Source: Arthrobacter sp. ZGTC412
Lineage (GTDB): Bacteria; Actinomycetota; Actinomycetes; Actinomycetales; Micrococcaceae
Reading direction: 5' to 3'
NCBI RefSeq assembly: GCF_002929215.1
Contig: NZ_PJII01000001.1
Span: 124,001-188,000, forward strand
Length of the DNA: 64,000 nt
Part shown: piece after piece, positions 1 to 8,124 of the stretch
Numbering within the stretch: position 1 is the stretch's first letter
How the letters are laid out: the number at the start of each line of letters is the position of its first letter
Position numbers and translations under genes: made by a program
Notes under the pieces: model-generated
Seen by the model: only the letters and a program-made list of their open reading frames with translations
The model's database searches: none
What the model was told of the DNA's origin: nothing

Positions 1-32
1 CAGGGTGGGGCCGCCAAAAAGCGTCTCCGTCA

Positions 33-374
33 CTACTTGTTGTTGCCTGAGTCCCCTCCGGGACCCTTGCCGCCGTCGTTGCCCGGGCGGAGGCCGTCAT
101 AAACCTCTTTGCACATCGGGCACACCGGGAACTTCTGCGGATCCCGGCCGGGCGTCCAGACTTTGCCGCACAGGGCGATGACGGGATCGCCGGTCAGCGC
201 GGACTCCATGATCTTTTCCTTGCGCACGTAGTGCGAAAAGCGCTCCCGGTCTCCGGGCTCCACCTCTTGGCGCAGTTCCTCGCGCTCAATGGTGGCCGTG
301 GACGTTCCAGCCCCGGAAAGCTCACGCATCGGGTCGTTTTCGAGAGGGTCCGTCATGCTAGTCATGCCAACCAT
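33..374 (-). CDS. DUF3039 domain-containing protein
   Basis: A 113-residue protein of the actinobacterial DUF3039 family; its function is unknown. The C-terminal half carries the family features: a phrase reading ALCGKVWTPGRDPQKFPVC followed by PMC, giving Cys residues in a C-x(n)-C-x2-C arrangement that may bind a metal. The tail is Gly/Pro/Asn-rich. I chose the ATG at 374 because a GGAAAGG ribosome-binding site lies 5 bases upstream; two further in-frame ATGs follow within seven codons and have weaker sites. It lies downstream of nagB on the same strand but is separated by about 120 bases, so cotranscription is uncertain. Confidence 0.8.
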   Translation of the reverse strand: MVGMTSMTDPLENDPMRELSGAGTSTATIEREELRQEVEPGDRERFSHYVRKEKIMESALTGDPVIALCGKVWTPGRDPQKFPVCPMCKEVYDGLRPGNDGGKGPGGDSGNNK

Positions 375-494
375 CTTAGCCTTTCCGGCGGTGGGGCGTT
401 CGACGGCGGCGCGTCCTCCCGCAGGAGGAAACAGCCGCCCGCTGCCTGCCGCCGTCGTACTTTTCCTTACTGGCCAGGGCCGCTGACCGTGAGG

Positions 495-1277
495 TCAGAT
501 GCCTTGCCAAGCAGGCTTGTTGTCATAAGTGTGGCGGTAAAAATCGGCCAGTTTGAGCGCTGAGGCGGCAGCCTCGTCCAGCAGGACGGTGGCATGGGGA
601 TGGAACTGCAGCACGGACGCGGGGCAGATGGCGGACACCGGCCCTTCGACGAACTCGCGGACGGCCTGCGCCTTTTGTGCGCCGGTTGCCACCAGGATCA
701 CGTGCCGGGCATCCATGATTGTCCCCAGGCCCTGGGTCAGGACGTGGTGCGGAACGTCGGCAAGGCCGCTGAAGAAACGTGCGTTGTCCCGGCGTGTCTG
801 TTCAATAAGGCTCTTGATCCTGGTGCGGGATGCAAAGGAGGACCCTGGCTCGTTGAAGCCGATGTGGCCGTCAGTGCCCACACCGAGGAGTTGCAGGTCT
901 GTGCCGCCCACCGCGGCGATGGCCTCCTCGTAGGCGCGGCAGGCCTCCGGGATGTCCGTAGCCGTCCCGTCCGGCCCGTGGACATTTTCCGGGGGGATGT
1001 TGACGCGGTCGGTGAACTCCCGCCGGATGACCTCGCGGTAGGACTCAGGGTGGCCCGCCGGCAGGCCCACGTACTCGTCGAGGGCAAAACCGGAGGCACG
1101 GCTGAAGTCCAGGCCCACCCGCTCGTACCGGGCAACGAGTTCATCGTAGATCGGCAGCGGTGACGATCCGGTGGCAAGCCCCAGGACCGCGTTCGGCTTG
1201 CGCCGGAGAAGCTCCTCGATGGCGTCAGCGGCGAGCTTCCCGATCTGTTTGCTGCCGCTGAGGATAACTACTTCCAT
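495..1277 (-). CDS. nagB: glucosamine-6-phosphate deaminase
   Basis: This cytoplasmic enzyme converts glucosamine 6-phosphate to fructose 6-phosphate and ammonia in amino-sugar catabolism. The 260-residue product is full length for the family. The phosphate-binding segment GLATGSSPLPIY is near residue 35, the catalytic Asp is in FALDEYVGLP, and the catalytic His lies in GVGTDGHIGFNEPGSS. The open frame extends 23 codons further upstream. However, the ATG at 1277 is preceded by GGAAGGA at good spacing, and MEVVIL matches the usual family N-terminus, so this start is preferred. No other nag genes or a GntR regulator are adjacent. Confidence 0.93.
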   Translation of the reverse strand: MEVVILSGSKQIGKLAADAIEELLRRKPNAVLGLATGSSPLPIYDELVARYERVGLDFSRASGFALDEYVGLPAGHPESYREVIRREFTDRVNIPPENVHGPDGTATDIPEACRAYEEAIAAVGGTDLQLLGVGTDGHIGFNEPGSSFASRTRIKSLIEQTRRDNARFFSGLADVPHHVLTQGLGTIMDARHVILVATGAQKAQAVREFVEGPVSAICPASVLQFHPHATVLLDEAAASALKLADFYRHTYDNKPAWQGI

Positions 1278-1342
1278 GCTGTTCCTTCCGGGGCGTGTCA
1301 GCTGTTCGCTTGGTTGGCGGTTGGCTGCTCTGTATCCACTGC

Positions 1343-2914
1343 TCAACGGTTCACTGTGACCTGGGCCAGCAGCTCAGGACCACGGGCGTCCAGCCATTTT
1401 CCGCCCAGCCTGACACCGATCACAAACAAGCCCATTCCCAGCACGAGTCCAACGGCGAGGTTCAACCAGCCGAACAGGCTGTTGCCGGTGACCAATTGAG
1501 CAACAAGGAGGGCGGCCTCCGGCAGCACCAGGACCATCAGGACTCCCAGCCCGGCGAACTGGACCGCAAGGGTCTGACCCACGTTTCCCGGGGGTTTCTT
1601 GAAGGGGCTGTCGCCGGGCAGGGGTACCGCCACCGTGTACCGGGCCGAGACCACGGAGGACAGTCCCAGTCCCGTAAAGAGGATCCCCAGACTCAACCCC
1701 AACTGGCCGGGCAACGCCTCCAAGTCGGCCGTGAAGGCAGAGTAGCCAACGGCGAAGACCAGGACCACCGGCAGCGCGAAGGCCAGGCACGCCAGGGCAC
1801 GGCCCAGCCTGTCGTCCACGCCCCGGACCCCGCTGGCCAGGTGCAGCGCGAAGGCGGTGTTGTCATAGGACACATCAGCGGAGATGGACCAGGCCAGGAT
1901 GAACGCCGACAGCGGCGCCAGGAGTGCCAGGGTACTGAAATCGCCGGTTTGGCTGCCCTGGAATACCAGCACCACCGGCAAGAGCGGGATCACAATGAGG
2001 GAGCCGGAGTAGCGGGGGTCCCGGACCCAGTATGTGAGGGCCCTTGACATTACGGCGCCCGCAGGAGCAGCGGGCAGGAACCCGAGCAGCCCCAGCTTGC
2101 CGCCCTTGCGCTTGCCGCTGCCCGAGTAGGGCGGCGTGACCAGGGCACGTTCCAGCAGCAGCTTCCAGAACCAGGCGAGGCCGGCAAGCACCGCGACTGA
2201 AATGAGCAGCTTGAAGGCCGCCGCGCCGAGCCGGCCGGCCTCGATGTCGCCGGCCAGGGCCCACGGGGCACCAAGCGGAGTCCACGACAACGTTCGGGCG
2301 AAGTCCGGCAGGAAACCGGTGGAGGCGGTGATTCCGCGCCCTACTCCCGCCACAATAGGGCCCAGGAGGACCAGGGGAACCATAAACGCAACTGCGCTCA
2401 CGTCCTTAAAGCGGCGGGACGACGCGAGGCTTGCCGTTGCCGTGGTCACCACCTTGGACAACACGATGCAGGTCAGGACTCCCAGCGCCGCGCCCACCAG
2501 GGCTGCGAGCGCCGGCAGTACGCCGCGGGACCACGTCACCACCGTGGACAGTGCCACCAGGGCTGTTGCCAGGCCCGGAATGCCGATCAGTCCGCCCAGC
2601 GCCAGCCCGGCCAGCATCTGCTTCATCGGGACGGCAAACGTGGTGAAGCGGGCAGGATCCAGCGTCAGGTCCGTAGCCGAGGCCACCACCGGAATGATTC
2701 CCCAGCCCAGGACGGCCGCCGAGCCGCCAAGCACCACGGCGGTGTACACCAGTTCGTGGTCCGCTTGGCGAAGCAGGACCAGCACCACTACCAGCGTGGC
2801 CACGACGCTCAAAGCATAGAGCCCTCCGAAGGCCATGCCCACCAGCTGCCAGGGGCTGCGGCGAAGTCCGTTGCGCAGCAGGGTGAGTTTGAGCCTTAGA
2901 AGGTGCGCAACCAT
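1343..2914 (-). CDS. ABC transporter membrane protein (multi-TM permease)
   Basis: A 523-residue integral membrane protein with about a dozen hydrophobic segments, for example LYALSVVATLVVVLVLL near the N-terminus and LVTGNSLFGWLNLAVGLVLG near the end. It has no nucleotide-binding motif. Its start overlaps the end of the ABC ATPase gene by 19 bases, so it is almost certainly that ATPase's partner permease. The long frame continues 45 codons upstream inside the ATPase gene, but that part is low in hydrophobicity and is a shadow. MVAHLLRLKL is the likely N-terminus. The substrate is unknown; the fused two-half architecture resembles ABC-2 type exporters of Actinobacteria. Confidence 0.8.
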   Translation of the reverse strand: MVAHLLRLKLTLLRNGLRRSPWQLVGMAFGGLYALSVVATLVVVLVLLRQADHELVYTAVVLGGSAAVLGWGIIPVVASATDLTLDPARFTTFAVPMKQMLAGLALGGLIGIPGLATALVALSTVVTWSRGVLPALAALVGAALGVLTCIVLSKVVTTATASLASSRRFKDVSAVAFMVPLVLLGPIVAGVGRGITASTGFLPDFARTLSWTPLGAPWALAGDIEAGRLGAAAFKLLISVAVLAGLAWFWKLLLERALVTPPYSGSGKRKGGKLGLLGFLPAAPAGAVMSRALTYWVRDPRYSGSLIVIPLLPVVLVFQGSQTGDFSTLALLAPLSAFILAWSISADVSYDNTAFALHLASGVRGVDDRLGRALACLAFALPVVLVFAVGYSAFTADLEALPGQLGLSLGILFTGLGLSSVVSARYTVAVPLPGDSPFKKPPGNVGQTLAVQFAGLGVLMVLVLPEAALLVAQLVTGNSLFGWLNLAVGLVLGMGLFVIGVRLGGKWLDARGPELLAQVTVNR

Positions 2915-3690
2915 TCCAGCCCTTCCGTGCGGCTGCGGCCACCCACCAGCTGGACGAACCGGTCTTCCAGGGAGACTCCCCCGCGCACCTCGTCCACCGT
3001 TCCCGTAGCCAGCAGCCTGCCGCCGGCCACCACTGCAACGTGGTCGCACATGCGCTGCACCAGGTCCATCACGTGGCTGGAGACGATCACCGTGCCGCCG
3101 GACGCCACGTAGCTGTCAAGGATGGAGCGGATGTTGGATGCAGACACAGGGTCAACGGCTTCGAAAGGCTCGTCCAGCACCAGCAGCCTGGGCGCGTGAA
3201 TGAGGGCGGACGCCAGGGCGATCTTTTTGGTCATGCCCGCCGAGTAGTCAACCACCAGTGTGCCGGCGTCCTGCGCCAGGTCCAGGGCCGCCAGCAGTTC
3301 ACCCACGCGGCTGGCCACTACGTCCTTGTCCATCCCCCGCAGAAGGCCGGCGTAGGTGATGAGCTGTTCGCCGGTCAACCGGTCAAACAGCCGTACCCCG
3401 TCCGGCAGGATGCCCATTAGCCGCTTTGCCTCCAACGGGCGGGCCCAGACATCAACGCCGTGGACAACCGCAGTGCCGAAGTCCGGGCGCAGCAGCCCGG
3501 TGGCCATCGACAGTGTGGTGGTCTTGCCTGCGCCGTTGGGGCCGACAATCCCGAAGAAGGAACCTGCGGGGACGTCCAGGCTGATGCCGTCCACCGCGAT
3601 CTTTTGCCCGAAGCGTTTGGCAAGTCCCCGGATGGACAGTGCGGCGACGGGACCGGCTGGCCGCGCCGGGTCTGGTTGCTGAGCAGTCAT
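2896..3690 (-). CDS. ABC transporter ATP-binding protein
   Basis: A 264-residue ATPase subunit of an ABC-2-type system. Walker A is GPNGAGKTTT near residue 50 and Walker B is LLVLDEPFEAVD near residue 170. The signature reads VDYSAGMTKK, a degenerate form of LSGGQ often seen in CcmA/DrrA-like exporter ATPases. A switch His is present in IVSSHVMD. It is translationally coupled to the downstream permease gene (19-base overlap), and the two genes form a complete exporter. The substrate cannot be read from the sequence. The N-terminal 15 residues are Pro/Ala-rich and probably not part of the fold. Confidence 0.88.
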   Translation of the reverse strand: MTAQQPDPARPAGPVAALSIRGLAKRFGQKIAVDGISLDVPAGSFFGIVGPNGAGKTTTLSMATGLLRPDFGTAVVHGVDVWARPLEAKRLMGILPDGVRLFDRLTGEQLITYAGLLRGMDKDVVASRVGELLAALDLAQDAGTLVVDYSAGMTKKIALASALIHAPRLLVLDEPFEAVDPVSASNIRSILDSYVASGGTVIVSSHVMDLVQRMCDHVAVVAGGRLLATGTVDEVRGGVSLEDRFVQLVGGRSRTEGLEWLRTF

Positions 3691-3782
3691 GAAGCCAGAC
3701 TAGTCCCCAGGTTGCGGCAGCGGGGTCCTCCTGGAGGAGTAGCGAATAAGGCGTAGAACCACGCACACCGGATGATCCGTTG

Positions 3783-4070
3783 CTAGCGCACCTTGCGGAT
3801 CCGGATGGGTCCTTTAGCGGTGGAGGGATCAACCACCGAACCACCCTGGGTGATCTCCACCTCGCCGGCATCAACCAGCCTCCGGGCAGCCCTGCGGGCT
3901 GGCTCCATAAGGTCGCGCCAATTCTCGTCGCCCACGGCACGGGCAGCATCCGATGGGCAGATGGTGGACGTTGCAGCCCTGGCAGCCAGAAGTTCCAGGA
4001 TGGTCGCTTCCAGTTGCAGGTCGATTCCGTCGCCCGGGGTTTGCCCCATGTCGTGCCGCGCGTGCGCCAT
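3783..4070 (-). CDS. DUF3253 domain-containing protein
   Basis: A small protein of the DUF3253 family. The recognisable part is ELLAARAATSTICPSDAARA followed by the segment ending GPIRIRK, a predicted winged-helix-like fold of unknown function. The start is unsure: an ATG at 4130 would overlap the OYE gene end by 46 bases, and ATGs at 4070 and 4049 are also possible. None has a clear ribosome-binding site. I chose 4070 as a compromise because the domain begins soon after it. It is the last gene of the run that begins with the YbbN-like gene. Confidence 0.7.
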   Translation of the reverse strand: MAHARHDMGQTPGDGIDLQLEATILELLAARAATSTICPSDAARAVGDENWRDLMEPARRAARRLVDAGEVEITQGGSVVDPSTAKGPIRIRKVR

Positions 4071-4084
4071 CAGGCCGACGGCGT

Positions 4085-5182
4085 TCAGAAGGTGCGCCGC
4101 GGGACGGCGCGCTCGTACTGTGGTGCCCATTTAATGTCATGGCCCAGTTCGAAGGCCGCGCGCAGCCACCAGTGCGGGTCCCGAAGCGCAGCCCGGGCAA
4201 TAAAGACGCCGTCGGCCTGTCCGGTCGCAATGGCGTGTTCGGCCTGGCCGGCGGAGGTCAGGAGGCCAACGGTTCCGGTGGGCACTCCCGCGTCCCTGCG
4301 GATGGCGGCAGAGAACCCCGTTTGGTAGCCGGGGCCGGCCTTGATCTGTTGATGGGCAACCGCTCCCCCGCTGGAAACGTCAACGAGGTCCACACCATGC
4401 TGCGCCGCCTCCTGTGCCAGCCGCACGGAAGCCGCGAGGTCAACCCCGCCATCGGCCCAGTCACTGGCCGAGATCCTCAGGAGCAGGGGCATCGAGTCAG
4501 GAATAACAGCCCGCACCGCATCAACCACCGCAAGCATCAGGCGGTTGCGCCCTGCTTCATCCCCGCCCCAGGCATCGGTCCGCGTGTTGATCAGCGGGCT
4601 CTGGAACTGGTGCAGGAGATAGCCGTGCGCCCCGTGGATTTCCACGGTGTCGAAGCCCGCCTCAACGGCGCGAACGGCGGCGGCCGCAAAGTCGCTGATC
4701 ACTCCCGTGATCTGTTCCTCGCTCATCACGGCGGGTTCGGCATAGCCGTCGAAAGCTGACGCTGAGGGCCCTGCTGTGGTCCACCCGCCGTCGGACTCCG
4801 GGACACTGCCGTGCTTGCCGGAAAAGGGCCAGTACGTGGAGGCCTTCCGGCCGGCATGGGCCAGCTGGACGCCAATTTTTGCGTCCGCCGCACCGTGACG
4901 GTGCACAAAGGATGTGATCCGCTGCCAGGCTTCGGCCTGGGCATCGTTGTAGAGGCCGGCGTCGCGGGGGCTGATCATGCCCTCGTGGTTGACGGCGGCA
5001 GCCTCGGTGAGGATCAGCGCCGCGCCGCCGGCGGCGAAGGAGCCCAGGTGCATCAGGTGCCAATCGTGCGGAACTCCGGGCGCAGCCTCGGCATCGCAGC
5101 TGTACTGGCACATCGGCGATACCCAGCCGCGGTGCTGCAACTCAAGCGAGCGAAGCTTCAGCGGCTCGAACAGGGCGGACAT
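4085..5182 (-). CDS. NADH:flavin oxidoreductase, Old Yellow Enzyme family (YqjM type)
   Basis: An FMN-dependent ene-reductase of 365 residues that reduces activated C=C bonds using NAD(P)H. The N-terminal LFEPLKLRSLEL and SPMCQYS motifs place it in the YqjM-like class, where the Cys in PMCQYS tunes the flavin. Further family marks are VQLAHAGRKAS, the substrate-binding His pair in VEIHGAHGYLLHQF, the catalytic-region segment SPLINTRTDAWGG, and LLRISASDW. The start codon overlaps the stop of the upstream YbbN-like gene by one base, so the two are translationally coupled. The physiological substrate is unknown. Confidence 0.92.
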   Translation of the reverse strand: MSALFEPLKLRSLELQHRGWVSPMCQYSCDAEAAPGVPHDWHLMHLGSFAAGGAALILTEAAAVNHEGMISPRDAGLYNDAQAEAWQRITSFVHRHGAADAKIGVQLAHAGRKASTYWPFSGKHGSVPESDGGWTTAGPSASAFDGYAEPAVMSEEQITGVISDFAAAAVRAVEAGFDTVEIHGAHGYLLHQFQSPLINTRTDAWGGDEAGRNRLMLAVVDAVRAVIPDSMPLLLRISASDWADGGVDLAASVRLAQEAAQHGVDLVDVSSGGAVAHQQIKAGPGYQTGFSAAIRRDAGVPTGTVGLLTSAGQAEHAIATGQADGVFIARAALRDPHWWLRAAFELGHDIKWAPQYERAVPRRTF

Positions 5183-6174
5183 TAAAAAAGAACCCGTGCG
5201 AGTGCCTGGCGCGCCTTGGCCACGCGGTCATCTGCCGCGCCCACCACGTCGAACAGCTCAAGCAGGCGGACGCGGGCAGTCTCGCGCTCCGGTCCGAAGT
5301 TCCTGCCAATAAAGCTGACCAGGCGGTTCAACGCGTCCTCCACGTGCCCGCCCGCCACATCAAGGTCAGCGACGGCAAACTGTGCCTGCAGGTTGTCCGG
5401 CTCATTGGCCGCCTGGGCGCGGAGCGCATCGCTGTCCTGGGCTGAGAGCGGCTGGAGGCGCTCCATCAGCTCCACCTGGGCCAGCCCGGCCTTCGCCTCG
5501 TGGTCGGCGGGCATCTCGTTCAGGGCCTGCCGGTAGGCGTCTGCCGCCGCCGCGTAGTCGCCGGCTTCGATGGCGTCGAAGGCGGCCTGGTGAAGCGGCG
5601 GCAGCGGGGCAGGCTCGCCTTCCTGCGCGGCACCGCCGCCGAGGCTGCCGGTCACGCCGTTTGCCGCGGCCACCTTCAGCAGTTCATCGAAAAGGCCGCG
5701 GACCTGCTCTTCGTCGGCACCGCCCTGGAAAAGCGGCACCGGCTGGCCCTTGAGCACCGCTACGGCGGTAGGCACGGCCTGCACTTGGAACGCCTGCGCC
5801 AACTGAGGGAACGCTTCGATGTCGGCGGCTCCGAGGACCAGCCTGCCGCCATAACTCTCCACCAGGCGTTCCAGGACCTCCAGCATGGTTGCCGATTCGG
5901 GTGAGTAGGAAGCCCACAGGGCGAAAACCACCGGCACCTGCGTGGACAACTCCACCAGTTGCTGGAAGTTGCCCTCGGTCACGTTGACCACCAGTTCAGG
6001 AGTACCGGGAGCGGCCCCGGGCTGCGCTCCCCCGGGCGCTTCCGGTCCGGACGGCGGCGCGGAGGGGGCCGGGGCGGCGGGGCGCTGCTTCAGCGAGGAA
6101 AGGTCGACGGCGCCGCGCAGGTTAAGCGGGCTGGCAGCGGCAGGAGGGACTGGGCGGGAAGCTGGCGAACTCAT
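5182..6174 (-). CDS. thioredoxin-like/TPR protein, YbbN (CnoX-like), redox-dead active site
   Basis: A 330-residue cytoplasmic protein with a disordered Pro/Ala-rich N-terminus (about residues 1-90), a thioredoxin fold (about 95-200) and a C-terminal TPR-like helical region. The position of the thioredoxin CxxC reads ALWASYSPESATM, with no cysteine at all, so it cannot act as a disulfide reductase. Related YbbN/CnoX proteins act as chaperones or holdases for GroEL/DnaK; the same role here is an inference. The ATG at 6174 has GGAAAG five bases upstream and is preferred over the ATG 18 bases earlier. It is coupled to the downstream OYE gene. Confidence 0.85.
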   Translation of the reverse strand: MSSPASRPVPPAAASPLNLRGAVDLSSLKQRPAAPAPSAPPSGPEAPGGAQPGAAPGTPELVVNVTEGNFQQLVELSTQVPVVFALWASYSPESATMLEVLERLVESYGGRLVLGAADIEAFPQLAQAFQVQAVPTAVAVLKGQPVPLFQGGADEEQVRGLFDELLKVAAANGVTGSLGGGAAQEGEPAPLPPLHQAAFDAIEAGDYAAAADAYRQALNEMPADHEAKAGLAQVELMERLQPLSAQDSDALRAQAANEPDNLQAQFAVADLDVAGGHVEDALNRLVSFIGRNFGPERETARVRLLELFDVVGAADDRVAKARQALARVLF

Positions 6175-6227
6175 GCTTTCCACTCTAGCCACTCCGGCCG
6201 CTGCGGGGGGTAATGCAGGTACGGCGC

Positions 6228-7934
6228 CTACTTGAAGCTGGCCCCCACCAGGCCGCGGGTGGCAGCCACAAGCTTCATGGGATCGGTGGAGCCCGCCGGC
6301 GGAACGTACACGGCCATGGACTCGGCGAAGCTCAGGACCATGCCCGTGGTGGTTTCCTTGCCGCCGGCGAGCGCCGCGGCGTCGTCACCGATGCTGAGCT
6401 TGTCACCGGCAGCCTTCGGTGTTCCCTCGAAGCCAAAGTTGATCCGGCCCAGAACCAGGGCGCCTCCGTCGGCGGTGCGGAACACGATGGTGCTCTCGGG
6501 AACCACCTTGTGCGTGAAGGAGAAGTTGCCGTTCTCTCCCGCCTTGACCACCTCTGCCTGGTAGGACAGCGTGTCCGCGATGTACGGCGAGGACTTACCC
6601 TCCACCAGCTTGGCCTTGAAAGGGGACTCGGCGCTGGTGAGTCGGTCGGCGAGGCCGGACATGGCTTCTTCACCGCTGTACAGCAGCCCGGTCTTGTCAG
6701 TCGCTGCCAACGTCTCGGTGCCGTCACGGTTGATGGTGGGGAAGGTGGTGCCGGGCTGGAGCGGGTTCGTTTCCACAAGCTTGTAGTTCTCGCGCGGAGA
6801 TGACTGGACGAGCGTCAGCAGCTGCGGGACCACGTTGCCGTCGCCCTGCGTCACAGCAAGGACGGACCGGGGCCAGTCGCGGTTGCTGGTGACCACCGTG
6901 GTGAGGAGCTTGGTGGAGCGCACGGGCATGCGTGCCTCGTAGGATCCCACCCGGGAGCGGATCTTGTAGTTCTGGGTGCGGACTTCAAGCTCAGTCCCGC
7001 CAACGCGGTCGGCAAGCTTTGCCGCATCCTTTGCTGCGTCGCCGGCGTCCGCTGCGCTGGAAACCTGCTCCAGGATGCGGCGGAACTGGGCGTCCAGCAG
7101 CACCGGCGAGCCGGACTGATCCTGTGCGGCAGCCGAAGAATCCGGGGAAGGCCCAGGCGCGGGCGAGGTAGCACTTGCCGCCACACCGGTTCCGGCCACA
7201 ACAGCAGCAGCAACCACGCCGGCGGCGGCCATAGTCACGCGCGAGGACGAACGTGGCTCGGTCCTGGCGCGGGCACGCTGGGCAAAACCGCTGCCCTTGC
7301 CCTTGCCGTCGCCTTCGCCGTTGCGCTTGCGCATGGAGAGCAGCGCCAGGGCGATCCCGCCGAGGATCAGGAGGGAGCCAAGCACCATGAGCGGGATGGC
7401 CCACGGGGTGGAAGTATCGTTCGGGAACGTCATGGAGACGGAGGCAGGAGCAGGCTGGGTTCCGTCAGAGGCCAGCAGGAGGGTCCAGTCGCCGTCGGCC
7501 GGCGGCGTCCAGGAGTACTCCAGCTCACCGCTTGCATTCTCGGTGGAAACCCAGAGGTCCGAGCCTGCGGGGTTGGGCGCGGTGGGTTCGCCGTCTGCGT
7601 GTTCCACCTGGAGCGACTTCCCGTCCTCGGAAACCCCCGTGACGGTGTTGTGCGCCGTCTGGCCCACCCAGGCGTCGACGTCATCGGGACGCCCTGCTGC
7701 CAGCAGGAAGTTGCCATCACCCTCGATGTTGATTTTGACGGTGCCGCCATGAAGGGTGCGCAGGTTCTGGTCAATGACCGTCAGCGGCGCGGCCCCGGCA
7801 TCAGCCGGCGCAGAGGCCGTGAAAGTCTCGGACGGGGCCCAGATAGTTCTCTGGCCGATGCCGGCCAGCAGTGTCAGGAGGCCGAGCAGCACGAGTGCGA
7901 CTGCAGTCTTTAAACGCAAGGGAACACCTATCAT
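6228..7934 (-). CDS. large secreted/membrane-anchored protein (DUF8094-like), unknown function
   Basis: I recognise this only as a type of actinobacterial envelope protein. From the ATG at 7934 it is 568 residues. It has a hydrophobic N-terminal segment (TAVALVLLGLLTLLAGIG), a beta-rich extracellular part with WTPPADGDWTLLL, a second membrane segment (IPLMVLGSLLILGGIALALL) followed by an Arg/Lys/Gly-rich cytosolic loop, and a third segment (AAAGVVAAAVVAGTGVA). A second large extracellular domain of about 300 residues follows. Upstream in-frame ATGs at 7955 and 8045 are possible. GGAAGG lies about 13 bases before 7934. It lies upstream of the YbbN-like gene with a 53-base gap. Confidence 0.7.
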   Translation of the reverse strand: MIGVPLRLKTAVALVLLGLLTLLAGIGQRTIWAPSETFTASAPADAGAAPLTVIDQNLRTLHGGTVKINIEGDGNFLLAAGRPDDVDAWVGQTAHNTVTGVSEDGKSLQVEHADGEPTAPNPAGSDLWVSTENASGELEYSWTPPADGDWTLLLASDGTQPAPASVSMTFPNDTSTPWAIPLMVLGSLLILGGIALALLSMRKRNGEGDGKGKGSGFAQRARARTEPRSSSRVTMAAAGVVAAAVVAGTGVAASATSPAPGPSPDSSAAAQDQSGSPVLLDAQFRRILEQVSSAADAGDAAKDAAKLADRVGGTELEVRTQNYKIRSRVGSYEARMPVRSTKLLTTVVTSNRDWPRSVLAVTQGDGNVVPQLLTLVQSSPRENYKLVETNPLQPGTTFPTINRDGTETLAATDKTGLLYSGEEAMSGLADRLTSAESPFKAKLVEGKSSPYIADTLSYQAEVVKAGENGNFSFTHKVVPESTIVFRTADGGALVLGRINFGFEGTPKAAGDKLSIGDDAAALAGGKETTTGMVLSFAESMAVYVPPAGSTDPMKLVAATRGLVGASFK

Positions 7935-7955
7935 CAGCGGGGGTTTACCTTCCAT

Positions 7956-7973
7956 GGTAACGGTTTCGTTACC
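7956..7973. promoter_or_regulatory. inverted repeat GGTAACG-gttt-CGTTACC upstream of the envelope-protein gene
   Basis: A perfect 7-bp inverted repeat with a 4-base spacer lies about 20 bases upstream of the preferred start of the 568-residue envelope protein, between it and the divergent AI-2E-family gene. It could be a repressor operator or a leader hairpin. There is no direct evidence for either. Confidence 0.3.
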
Positions 7974-8124
7974 AGGGCCCTGGTTTGCGGCGCCTGAAAG
8001 CCACTTTCCGCTGCGCGCGTGACGGCCCTTCGCGGGTGTTGACAAGGCTGCTGATAGTGTTTGCGATGATCATCACACCCGCCCGCGCCAGCGGCGCCAC
8101 GCACTGAACAGGCCCCAAATTCCA

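Noticed and set aside
375-494. Short hairpins in the spacer after nagB (for example CTGACC-gtga-GGTCAG at 483-498)
   Set aside because: The stem is only six base pairs, overlaps the nagB stop codon and has no T-tract, so I do not call a terminator.
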